From the NCBI RefSeq assembly GCF_046271865.1, contig NZ_CP176580.1, positions 868,001 through 932,000 of the forward strand: a stretch of DNA of 64,000 nucleotides, read 5' to 3'. Position 1 is the stretch's first letter. The number at the start of each line of letters is the position of its first letter. A program made the position numbers and the translations under genes. Shown piece by piece: positions 26,329-34,689 of the stretch. A model generated the notes under the pieces. That model saw nothing but the letters and a program-made list of their open reading frames with translations. It was not told the DNA's origin and made no database searches. Source of the stretch: Nitrincola salilacus (GTDB lineage: Bacteria; Pseudomonadota; Gammaproteobacteria; Pseudomonadales; Balneatricaceae).

Positions 26329-27264
26329 ATGACATTTGGTGAAATACTTTCTCCGATTACCGCACTCTTCAGGGTTGTGCTATCGATCTTTGGGATAGGC
26401 TCAAGCCATCCTTACAAGCGCCTTGAAGCCCGTCTTGTTATGCGCGGGATTGTTTCTGAATTGCCTGACGACATTCCATTCCATGTGTGCGACGAAAGCG
26501 GCACTCGCCACAAAGGTATTTATGCAATCGGTCTCTTGATTTGGAACAGAGGCAATCAACCCATTACTCATGCTGATCTAATCCCGTCAGCTCCACTTGA
26601 AGTTAAGGTTGGTGCTGACGCTAGCCTTGTTGGCGCACGAACGATACCTGTAGAGGACCAAACGGTCTGTTCGGCCACCATCACCACCCCGAACACCCTT
26701 TCAATTACTTTCGATTGTATAAATCCCAAAGAGTACTTGGTGCTCCCTCTCTTCGTGACCGGTAACCCAATGGCGGAAGTACAAATAACCGGAAGGATAG
26801 TTGGTCAAGAAATCCCAATCGATCACACGGCAGAGGAAGTAAGGGCCTCCATTGGAGAGCGGCTCTCGGCCCTCTTCTTGCTAATACTCATTGCGAATAC
26901 GCTTCCAGGCTTCCTAATTGGTGGTTGGTTCATTTTGAAGGACTATGGCCTTTCTATTCTTCGAACCAACCCAGATAGCATTCCTACATATCTGATGCTG
27001 CCTTTCGGCATGGGAGCAATGCTGATCTTTATGTTCGTATTTTCTCGCGCAATGTATTGGAACGAGCGGAGAAAATTTCCAGAAGGCTACCCTCTATATG
27101 CCGATCTTGAGCCTCCTTTTCTTGAGAACATTGGTGGAATGATCCGAACTGTTTTCCAAGGCAAGAAGCAGAGAGTATCGGTTTCTCTATTTGATTGGGG
27201 TGAGCCAATACTGATGCCAAGCAAGAAGGTCAAGAGGCGTACCGTCGATGATTGGATTCAGTAG
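26329..27264 (+). CDS. Hypothetical membrane protein (cassette gene)
   Basis: This 311-residue protein starts at ATG 26329 directly after AAGGAGG; the frame is open further upstream but lacks a ribosome site there. Residues 1-170 look like a soluble beta-rich domain (ARLVMRGIVSELPDDIPFHV; GLLIWNRGNQPITHADLIPS). Two membrane segments follow (ALFLLILIANTLPGFLIGGW; LMLPFGMGAMLIFMFVFSRA), then a basic tail. I do not recognise the family, and function is unknown. It lies between integron-type core sites, so it is probably a mobile cassette. Confidence 0.75.
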   Translation: MTFGEILSPITALFRVVLSIFGIGSSHPYKRLEARLVMRGIVSELPDDIPFHVCDESGTRHKGIYAIGLLIWNRGNQPITHADLIPSAPLEVKVGADASLVGARTIPVEDQTVCSATITTPNTLSITFDCINPKEYLVLPLFVTGNPMAEVQITGRIVGQEIPIDHTAEEVRASIGERLSALFLLILIANTLPGFLIGGWFILKDYGLSILRTNPDSIPTYLMLPFGMGAMLIFMFVFSRAMYWNERRKFPEGYPLYADLEPPFLENIGGMIRTVFQGKKQRVSVSLFDWGEPILMPSKKVKRRTVDDWIQ

Positions 27265-27279
27265 CTTTAGCCTTCCGTT

Positions 27280-27339
27280 GCCCAACCCATCATTCCACCG
27301 GACCTGCGCGAAAAGCCGCGCAGGCCGCTGAATTCAAAC
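27280..27339 (+). other. attC-like site interrupted by a group II intron
   Basis: GCCCAAC is followed by an inverted repeat (CCGGACCTGCGCG with CGCGCAGGCCG) and GAATTCAAAC, the left two-thirds of a classical attC. The sequence then breaks into the intron start GTGTGCC. Group IIC introns are known to use attC sites. Confidence 0.75.
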
Positions 27340-28882
27340 GTGTGTGCCAGGCATGGCACTTAACTAGCGAGGTGGAAGTCCTCGTACCAGGTATTCGCAG
27401 AGCCGAAGGTTAGCCAAAGGGCAAGGTTGTGATCGTGAGGTCATGGCTGGAGGAAGCCCAAGGCAAAATCGCGGGGCGATGAACAAGAACCGGATATGAG
27501 GTGTGATCTAGGCGGGGCCAGCGGGCACGTGACTGTTAAGCCCTCCATCTGCAACGGGCCTAGGTTTTATAAATTCGGCGTCTACGCGAGGAAAGTTAAG
27601 TGCCTTACCCTGGGAGATCTGCACTGTGTTGATGGACCAACTGACGTCAAAGCAATTCGGCGTGATCGCAATGCAGAAGTCAGCAGAGGGCATAGTAAAT
27701 GAGACTCTTGCTCATTGAAGGCCCGAACATTTCTGGTATGGACTGATTGAATGAGAACGGATAATGCACCTGACCCACTCGATAAACGAGCATCACACTC
27801 TGTGATGGGTGAAATCCGTGCTGCTGAAAATCCTGTTCAATTACCAATCATTGAAAGCTCATTGATGGAGCAAGTACTTGATAGGAACAATCTGGTACGA
27901 GCTTTACAACAAGTGAAACGCAACAAGGGTGCGGCGGGCATTGATGGTATGACGACGGATCAACTGTCGACCTACCTCCATACCCACTGGCCTGAACTCA
28001 GGGAGCGCCTGACCAGTGGTAAATACTCGCCACAAGCGGTTAGGCGGGTTGAAATCCCTAAGGCTGACGGGAAGCTTCGCAAGTTGGGTATACCGACGGT
28101 CATTGATCGCCTTATCCAACAAGCCATTGCGCAAGTTATTAGCCAGCTCTGGGAACCGACCTTCCACCCCAACAGTTATGGCTTCAGACCACGGCGCAGT
28201 GCACACCAAGCCATCCGGCATGCACAAACAGTAATAGTGCAAGGTAAACACTGGGTCGTGGATCTGGATCTAGAAGCATTCTTTGATACCGTCAACCATG
28301 ACCGGTTGATGTACCGTCTGGGAATGAAAATACAAGATCAAACACTGCTGAAGCTGATCAGGAAATACCTGAAAAGTCCCGTGCAGAAAGACCAGCAATT
28401 AACGGCGAGTAAGGAGGGCGTCCCACAGGGTGGCCCGTTATCGCCAGTACTGGCTAATATTGTATTGGACGAGCTTGACTGGGAGCTGGAACAAAGAGGG
28501 CATTGCTTCAGCCGATACGCTGACGACTGTCAGATATTTGCTGGAAGCCAGCGATCAGCTGAGCGCATTAAAACGAGTGTGCAGCGATTTATCGAACGAC
28601 GCCTCCGGCTCAGGGTTAATAACGATAAGAGCGCAGTAGACCGTCCTTGGAAACGGAGCTTTCTGGGGTTTACGGTTAGCCCACGACGCGATCACCGTAT
28701 TAAAGTGGCTGATAAAGCCATTGTTAAACTTAAAGAACGTGTCAGGGCGTTAAGCCGCCGAACGAGAGGCCATAACCTGTTGCATGTTATCGCAGACTTG
28801 AAGAAATACCTGCTTGGTTGGAAAGCGTACTTTGGCATCGCTGAGGTACTGAGCCCGCTGCGTGACATAGACAAATGGATCA

Positions 28883-30792
28883 CCCGAGTTCGACAGTTAT
28901 CCACTGAATAACCCCTGTTTTCCTGTACCGACACCAGTAATCATGCGGGTTTAGGTGTTGATATTTTCAAATGCCATGTAATGGCATGTCTGTGGATAAC
29001 TATTTCCTTTTAATAGTGCTTTAAAATTGATATAGTCATGGCATGTTTGTCAAAGTCACTACATCCGGTCCCCGCAAATACGTTCAGCTCGTGGAAGCCT
29101 ATCGAGACGAGAACGGCCGCCCGAAGCAACGTACGATTGCCACACTGGGGCGGCTGGACAAGCTCGGCGACGAGCTGGAGTCCGTTGTCGAAGGACTCTG
29201 CCGTATCACGGGTCGCTCACTACCCGATAAGCCCGACGTTGCGTTCGAGTCATCCCGTGCGCTCGGCGACGTCTGGGCGTTGACTCAGCTCTGGAATGCC
29301 CTGGGCTTTGATCAGTTACGCAAGGTCTTTCGGGGTACCCGGCACAGCATCCAGATTGAGTCGCTGATCCGCATCATGGTCATGAACCGGCTGACCTCAC
29401 CCGACTCCAAACTGGGCGTCCTGCGCTGGCTGGAGACCGTGTGCATACCGGGTGTCAGCGGTATGGACAAGATCGATCATCAACACCTGCTGCGCGCCAT
29501 GGATGCGCTCAATGAGCATCAGGCTGCGGTAAATGACAAAGTAACAGAGCTGCTGCGGCCCTTGATTGATCAGGAGTTGTCTGTTGTATTTTACGACATG
29601 ACCACGATTCGAGCAGAAGGTCTGACACAACAGGCGAACGAGTTGCGTCAATATGGACGCTCCAAAGAGGGCGGCATCCGGCGTCAGGTCATGCTGGGTA
29701 TGGTCCAGACTGCGGATGGCTTGCCGCTGTACCACGAAGTGTTCGAAGGTAACACCGCCGAGGTCAAAACCCTGCAGCCCACGGTGCAGACCATCATTGA
29801 GCGCTTTCCGGTTAAACGTATTATCGTGGTGGCTGACCGTGGCTTACTGTCGATCGATAACCTGGAAGAGCTGCAACAGATCACCCTGCCCAGCGGCCAG
29901 CCACTGGAGTTCATTCTGGCCGTGCCGGGGCGGCGATACGGCGACTTTGAACCGATACTGGAACCGCTGCAGAGCAGCGTGTTCGCCGACGCCACCGCAG
30001 AAGTGATCACAGAATCCAAATGGCAGAAACAACGCCTGATCATTGCTCATGATCCCCGACGGGCGGCGGATGAAATTGCCACCCGTGATGCGCGAATCGA
30101 AGCGCTTGAGCAGGAAGCGGAACGGCTTGCCGCCAAGCTGGATCGACAGGATGAGGGCGAGAAAGCGCGTGGCCGCAAGCTCTCAGGCGGTGGGGCCACG
30201 GCCCGTCTGTATAAAGAAGTCAGCGAGTCTGGCTTGGCAAAGATCGTTAAAGTCAATCTGAAGAGTCCACTGTTCAGCTATGATGTGGATGCTTCTGCCT
30301 TGCAGCAAGCGCGCCTGATGGATGGCAAACTGCTGCTGGTCACCAACGTGCAGGATCTGGCGCCTGACGAAGTGGTCAGACACTACAAGTCGCTGGCGGA
30401 TATCGAGCGTGGCTTCAAGGCGTTGAAATCAGACATTGAGATCGGGCCGGTGTACCACCGGTTACCGGAACGTATCCGGGCACATGCGATGATCTGCTTC
30501 ATTGCGCTGGTCCTGCATAGAGTGATGCGGATGCGCCTCAAGGCAGCAGACTCAGCGCACTCACCGATGAGAGCCCTGGCGCAGTTGCGTCGTATCCAGT
30601 ATCACCAGGCAAGCCTGAATGGCAGCCCTGTCACAGGTCTCTCATCCATGACGAGTGAGCAGTTGGATATACTCAAAGCACTGAACATCGAAAAACCGAC
30701 GGTTAGCACTGATTATCTGAGTTTGTAGTGGAACGTTTTTGATCGCGATCTATATAAATCAGTTACTTATACGCTGAACTGTTGAACTCGGG
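28883..30792. mobile_element. IS1634-family insertion sequence inside the intron RT gene
   Basis: Terminal inverted repeats are CCCGAGTTCGACAGTT (28883) and AACTGTTGAACTCGGG (ending 30792), with one mismatch. The flanking direct repeat GGATCA lies at 28877-28882 and 30793-30798. The element is 1910 bases and carries one intact transposase gene. Insertion is clean, with no loss of host sequence. Confidence 0.95.
29043..30728 (+). CDS. IS1634-family transposase
   Basis: This 561-residue DDE transposase of the IS1634/ISAc family begins MFVKVTTSGPRKYVQLVEAY. Catalytic segments are VVFYDMTTIRAEG, IIVVADRGLLSIDNLEEL and ADIERGFKALKSDIEIGPVYH. A charged coiled-coil-like stretch (ARIEALEQEAERLAAKLDR) lies before the last acidic residue. 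The frame is intact, so the element may still be active. Confidence 0.93.
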   Translation: MFVKVTTSGPRKYVQLVEAYRDENGRPKQRTIATLGRLDKLGDELESVVEGLCRITGRSLPDKPDVAFESSRALGDVWALTQLWNALGFDQLRKVFRGTRHSIQIESLIRIMVMNRLTSPDSKLGVLRWLETVCIPGVSGMDKIDHQHLLRAMDALNEHQAAVNDKVTELLRPLIDQELSVVFYDMTTIRAEGLTQQANELRQYGRSKEGGIRRQVMLGMVQTADGLPLYHEVFEGNTAEVKTLQPTVQTIIERFPVKRIIVVADRGLLSIDNLEELQQITLPSGQPLEFILAVPGRRYGDFEPILEPLQSSVFADATAEVITESKWQKQRLIIAHDPRRAADEIATRDARIEALEQEAERLAAKLDRQDEGEKARGRKLSGGGATARLYKEVSESGLAKIVKVNLKSPLFSYDVDASALQQARLMDGKLLLVTNVQDLAPDEVVRHYKSLADIERGFKALKSDIEIGPVYHRLPERIRAHAMICFIALVLHRVMRMRLKAADSAHSPMRALAQLRRIQYHQASLNGSPVTGLSSMTSEQLDILKALNIEKPTVSTDYLSL

Positions 30793-31020
30793 GGATCAGG
30801 CGGAAATTGCGTTGCTATATCTGGAAGCAATGGGGTCGTAGTGGGTACCGCAAACTACGTCATTTAGGGGTAGATCGCTGGACGGCGTGGAATACGGCTA
30901 AATCTGCTCACGGACCCTGGCGCTTAAGCAAAAGCCCCGCGCTTTACAGGGCGTTGTCGAACAGATATTTTGCCAACTTGGGGCTGCCATCATTGGCGGC
31001 ATGAGGGACAATGAGGAAAT

Positions 31021-31099
31021 GAACCGCCGTGGTACGTGACCCGTATGCCCGGTGGTGTGGGAGGAGGGGCATTGTGAGGTGCCTCCCTATCCCGATTAT
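31021..31099 (+). ncRNA. Domains V and VI of the class C group II intron
   Basis: Domain V begins GAACCGCCGTGGTACGTGAC and folds as CCGTATGCCC/GGTGG-type helices with the usual GGTGGTGTGGGAGG. Domain VI and the 3' end (TATCCCGATTAT) follow. A closely similar segment occurs alone at 52620-52740. Confidence 0.85.
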
Positions 31100-31119
31100 A
31101 CGTTGTCGGAGGGGGCAAA

Positions 31120-31494
31120 TTGAAAAGGGACCTTGATCTTATTAGAGATATTCTTCTCGTTGCAGAGGAAGCAAAGCCAGAGCAGCGAGTCGGTCTGAAG
31201 GACTTCGAAGAGTTATATTCAGACAGACTTGAAGAGGTTTCCGAACATGTCCAACTACTTGATCGAGCTGGACTTCTGGATGCTACTATATCAAAAGCTG
31301 TCAGCATTAAAGGGCCACGAGCATTTGTCATCAATAGGATAGAGTGGGCGGGCCACGATTATCTGGGTGCAGTTCGAGATCCTGGCATTTGGGCCAAGAC
31401 TCAACAACATCTTAAGAGTGTTGGCGGTAGCGCAACTCTGGAAATAGTTAAGGCGGTTGCGGTAAAAATCATTTCTCAGACTCTGGGCGTGTAG
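31120..31494 (+). CDS. DUF2513 family protein
   Basis: This 124-residue protein opens with MKRDLDLIRDILLVAEE and contains HVQLLDRAGLLDA and INRIEWAGHDYLGAVRDPGIWAKT, the layout of DUF2513, a family common in phages and mobile elements with no known function. Start is TTG 31120 after a GGAGGGGG ribosome site. It follows the 3' end of the group II intron by about 20 bases and is probably the next gene cassette. Confidence 0.85.
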   Translation: MKRDLDLIRDILLVAEEAKPEQRVGLKDFEELYSDRLEEVSEHVQLLDRAGLLDATISKAVSIKGPRAFVINRIEWAGHDYLGAVRDPGIWAKTQQHLKSVGGSATLEIVKAVAVKIISQTLGV

Positions 31495-31547
31495 CTGTAT
31501 AGCTTTACGTATAACCCATATGAGCCCCACGGAGTCAATTGGTAAAG

Positions 31548-32809
31548 CAGGGAAATATCATGCAACCCCTTGCTATCACTGGCTTTCATCCGAACTCAAA
31601 TACAAGGTAATTGGTGTCAATCGACAAAATATGCTCTGATGCGGATACAACGACACATCAGGTATCCCTATGAATCCACAAGACTTACTCAGCCATTTTT
31701 CAATTCTTAATGACTATCGCCAGGACTGGAAAGTGGAACATAAGCTTTCAGATGTGCTGTTGCTGACAGTCTGTGCGTCATCGCGGGCGCAGAGGGCTGG
31801 GAAGAGATCGCTGATTTTGGCGATACACACCTTGAATGGCTGAAGTGTTATGGTGATTTTGATAACGGTATCCCGAGCCACAATACGATTGCACGCGTGA
31901 TAGGTCGCCTCAATCCCAGCCAGATGCAAAGCTGCTTTTCACAATGGATGCAGAGCTGTCACACCCTGACAGAGGGCAGCATCATAGCGATTGATGGCAA
32001 GACCCTGCGGAGTTCTTACGACAAGAGTCGGCGGCGCGGAGCCATTCATATGATCAGTGCCTTCTGTGTCGAAAATGGTATGGTGATGGGGCAGCTGAAA
32101 ACAGCTGAGAAGTCGAATGAGATTACGGCGATACCGGAATTGTTAAAGCTGTTGGAAATCCGTGGATGCCTCGTAACCCTGGACGTCATGGGGTGTCAAA
32201 GGGCTATCGCCAAGGCGATTGTGGATAAAGAGGCGGACTATCTGTTAGCGGTTAAAGGTAACCAGCCTCGCCTGGAAAAGGCGTTCAAAGACCTTTTTCC
32301 GATGCATCGCCTAGTTGATTATGATGGTGATTATTACAGCACCGCCGAGACCAGCCATGGCCGAAAAGAAACCCGCCTGTATGTGGTGAGCGAACTGTTT
32401 GATGACTTCGTCAACCTGTCATTTGACTGGCCCGGCATGAAGAGTGTGGGCGTGGCCATCTCTTTCCGACAGGAAGGTGAAACCATCCCGGATCATGCCC
32501 AGATTCACTACTACATCAGCTCAGAAGTTTTAACAGCGGAGCGTTTTGCGCAGGCGGTACGCCAGCATTGGCACATTGAGAGTAAATTGCACTGGTGTCT
32601 GGATGTTGGATTTAAAGAGGATGCCTGTCGGATACGTCGAGAAGATGCGGCCAAGAATCTGGCAGCGATCAGACACATTGCGATGAACTTCTTGACGAGT
32701 GAGAAAACCTTCAAGGCAGGTATTCAGCGCAAACGAAAGAAGGCAGCAATGAGTTGGGAGTATCTGTCGCAAGTCTTAGAGACATGCGGGGTTTCATGAT
32801 ATTTCCGTG
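31548..32809. mobile_element. ISAs1-family insertion sequence with frameshifted transposase
   Basis: Near-perfect 22-base inverted repeats (31548-31569, reading CAGGGAAATATCATG..., and 32788-32809) bound the element of 1262 bases. I see no clear target-site duplication. The transposase frame is broken near 31775, so the element is probably inactive. Confidence 0.85.
31671..32799 (+). pseudogene. ISAs1-family transposase with a 1-base frameshift
   Basis: Translation from ATG 31671 gives QDLLSHFSILNDYRQDWKV ... VLLLTVCA, then continues in the next frame as IAGAEGWEEIADFGDTHLEW. One base is missing near 31775. From 31897 the frame is intact (SIIAIDGKTLRSSYDKSRRR, QPRLEKAFKDLF, RQHWHIESKLHWCLDVGFKE). 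Together they make a full-length ISAs1 transposase of about 375 residues. Confidence 0.9.
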
Positions 32810-32868
32810 CACCTCGTGGGGAATCATTATGTCTAGGTGCCCGAGTACTATGAATTAAAGGAGTAGGA

Positions 32869-33396
32869 ATGGCCATTAAAACAAGGGACTTACGATCAGC
32901 ATCTAATCGCTCGGGAAGAGTTGTTGTAGCTAAATCGCTTAATGAAGCTTTAGCTAAAAATAAGCAAACGGCCTTTTTATGCCACAGTCATAAAGACCAT
33001 GAGCTAGCTAAAGGTCTTCAAGTTCTAATGAAAGAAAATGGATGGGACTTGTACATTGACTGGGAAGATAGCGAAATGCCGAGCACTCCCAACAAGGAAA
33101 CTGCAAACATAATTAAGGCAAAAATATACTCTACAGACTGGTTCTTTTTTTTAGCAACGGACAATTCCAATCAATCACGCTGGTGTCCTTGGGAAATTGG
33201 TTTTGCAGATTCAGCAAAAGGATACGAAAAGATATTAATTATTCCAACAGAAGATGATTACGGAACTTGGTATGGAAACGAATATCTTCAGCTGTATAAG
33301 AAGATAGATGAAGGAAACAATAAACAGACGGGCAAGACTGGTTATGCTGTGTTTGATGCAGGTACGAATTATGGAACTTGGGTAGAAAATCTATAA
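32869..33396 (+). CDS. TIR-domain protein (TIR 1)
   Basis: This 175-residue protein has a TIR fold: TAFLCHSHKDHELAKGLQVL (residues 34-53), GWDLYIDWEDSEMP, a strand TDWFFFLATDN, and SRWCPWEIGFADSA with Glu109 in the position of the NAD-cleaving glutamate of TIR enzymes. The N-terminal 30 residues are basic and unassigned. The ATG follows AAAGGAGTAGG. The gene is AT-rich, like the next one 12 bases downstream and unlike the GC-richer genes from 34027 on. It is first in a run of TIR and SLOG genes; an NAD-hydrolase or cyclase role in defence is inferred. Confidence 0.85.
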   Translation: MAIKTRDLRSASNRSGRVVVAKSLNEALAKNKQTAFLCHSHKDHELAKGLQVLMKENGWDLYIDWEDSEMPSTPNKETANIIKAKIYSTDWFFFLATDNSNQSRWCPWEIGFADSAKGYEKILIIPTEDDYGTWYGNEYLQLYKKIDEGNNKQTGKTGYAVFDAGTNYGTWVENL

Positions 33397-33408
33397 AGGA
33401 AACTAAAA

Positions 33409-33894
33409 ATGGCTAAAATTCCTGTTTTTTATAGCTTTCATTTTGATAACGACGTAATGAGAGTCCAACAAATACGTAATATTGGTAGTATTGAGGGTAA
33501 TCCACCTACCACTCCAAATGAATGGGAAAAACTAAAGCGAACTGGTAACAAAGCAGTAGAGGACTGGATCGATCAAAATATGAAATACAAACGATGTATT
33601 ATTGTTTTGATTGGTAGCGAAACTGCTTCAAGACCATGGGTAGAACATGAAATCATCAAGGCATGGAATGACGGAAAAGCTCTGTTAGGTATTCATATTC
33701 ATAACCTAAAGTGCCCTAGAAACGGAACTAGCAGGAAGGGAAAAAATCCGTTTGATCTCATCAAATTCAATGGTGGCAGTGCAATGTCAAGCGTCGTACC
33801 TTGTTATGATCCTAGTTCTTCCAATGCTTACCAAGACATTGCAAACAATATCTCAAACTGGATTGATCACGCCATTCAAAATAAGGCAAATTGA
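33409..33894 (+). CDS. TIR-like protein of the MTH538/ThsB type (TIR 2)
   Basis: The 161-residue product begins with PVFYSFHFDNDVMRVQQIRNIG and contains RCIIVLIGSETASRPWVEHEIIKAWNDGKALLGIHIHN. This matches the MTH538 TIR-like domain (DUF1863) found in Thoeris ThsB proteins. Glu81 (or Glu79) in the WVEHEI motif is the candidate catalytic residue. It starts 12 bases after TIR 1 behind AAGGA, so both are probably one transcript. In Thoeris such proteins sense infection and make an NAD-derived cyclic signal; that is inferred here. Confidence 0.85.
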   Translation: MAKIPVFYSFHFDNDVMRVQQIRNIGSIEGNPPTTPNEWEKLKRTGNKAVEDWIDQNMKYKRCIIVLIGSETASRPWVEHEIIKAWNDGKALLGIHIHNLKCPRNGTSRKGKNPFDLIKFNGGSAMSSVVPCYDPSSSNAYQDIANNISNWIDHAIQNKAN

Positions 33895-34026
33895 GCTTGC
33901 TCATCAATACATTGAATTAAATTAAAAAACAACAAATAATTGACGGGCACTTACGGCACATTTCACAGTAAACTGTAGTCGCTGCGGAGTGAGTGGTATT
34001 TTCAGTGAAACGAATTGGAGCAAAGT

Positions 34027-34626
34027 ATGGCGCGAAAAACTTTTTTTTCCTTCCATTATCAGGAAGACGTATGGCGAGTCTGGAATGTCAGAAATTGCTG
34101 GGTCGTCAGCAAGGATCAGGTGGCGGAAGGGTTCTATGACAGCAGTGTATTTGAAGCTTCTAAGAAGGAAAGTGATGAAGCGCTCAAGACCTTCCTTCGT
34201 AATGGCCTCAAGAATACTTCAGTGACGTGTGTGCTTTCTGGCCAGTACACAGCTTCTAGGCGATGGGTACGTTACGAGATCGTGCGCAGCGTATTGAAGG
34301 GCAATGGGCTACTCACGGTCGATATCCATGGCGTAGAAAATAACGCGAAGGAGCTTGGAGTGAAAGGCACAGATCCACTGGCTGAAGTGGGTGTCTATCT
34401 CGCCAACGGCAAGATTTATTTCGCGGAGCTCAAGGACGATAAATGGGTGAAGTACTCGGACTACACCTTAGCAATCCCTGCCTCTGATCTTTGGTTTGAC
34501 GCCCCTACCAGCAACACGGTTATTAAGCTATCCAAGCACTGCATGAGATACGACTTCGCGGCTCAAAAAGGTCGGGAAAACATCGCAGGCTGGATCGAAA
34601 CCGCAGCTGCCTTGGCCGGTCGTTAA
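34027..34626 (+). CDS. TIR-like protein of the MTH538/ThsB type (TIR 3)
   Basis: This 199-residue protein has the MTH538-type core: KTFFSFHYQEDVWRVWNVRN at the start, VTCVLSGQYTASRRWVRYEIVRSVLKGNGLLTVDIHGV in the middle and a C-terminal extension of about 90 residues. Glu84 is the candidate catalytic residue. I start at ATG 34027 (MARKTFF) behind TTGGAG; the frame opens four codons earlier. It precedes the SLOG-patatin gene by 63 bases and is its most likely signal-making partner. Confidence 0.85.
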   Translation: MARKTFFSFHYQEDVWRVWNVRNCWVVSKDQVAEGFYDSSVFEASKKESDEALKTFLRNGLKNTSVTCVLSGQYTASRRWVRYEIVRSVLKGNGLLTVDIHGVENNAKELGVKGTDPLAEVGVYLANGKIYFAELKDDKWVKYSDYTLAIPASDLWFDAPTSNTVIKLSKHCMRYDFAAQKGRENIAGWIETAAALAGR

Positions 34627-34689
34627 CAACACACCCCTAGACGTACTAGCCGACAGAACTCGACATTTCAGATCACTCAGGTATTACAC

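Larger units (their letters stand above)
27751..31004 (+). pseudogene. Group IIC intron reverse transcriptase/maturase, interrupted by IS1634
   Basis: The N-terminal part (27751-28882) has RT domains NKGAAGIDGMTTDQL, VEIPKADGKLRKLGIPTVID, NSYGFRPRRSAHQAI, GGPLSPVLANIVLDELD and the catalytic SRYADDCQIF. The IS enters after codons for KWI, which adds a false tail TRVRQLSTE and a stop at 28911. The maturase part resumes at 30799 (RRKLRCYIWKQWGRSGYRKL) and ends at 31004 in FANLGLPSLAA. Removing the IS and one 6-base target copy restores one continuous frame reading DIDKWIRRKLRCYIW. As it stands the protein is broken, so the intron is probably immobile. Confidence 0.93.
27340..31099 (+). mobile_element. 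Group II intron, class C (attC type), split by an IS1634 element
   Basis: The intron begins GTGTGCCAGGCATGGCAC (27340), has about 400 bases of structured leader, a reverse transcriptase gene, and ends in domain V and VI (GAACCGCCGTGGTACGTGAC ... TATCCCGATTAT) at about 31099. Without the IS (28883-30792) it is about 1850 bases, normal for class C. It sits in an attC-like site. The exact 3' junction is uncertain by a few bases. Confidence 0.88.

Noticed and set aside
34627..34689. attC between TIR 3 and the SLOG-patatin gene (GTTAACAACA at the TIR 3 stop)
   Set aside because: There is a core-like start but no closing core and no inverted arms, so I do not count it as a cassette boundary.
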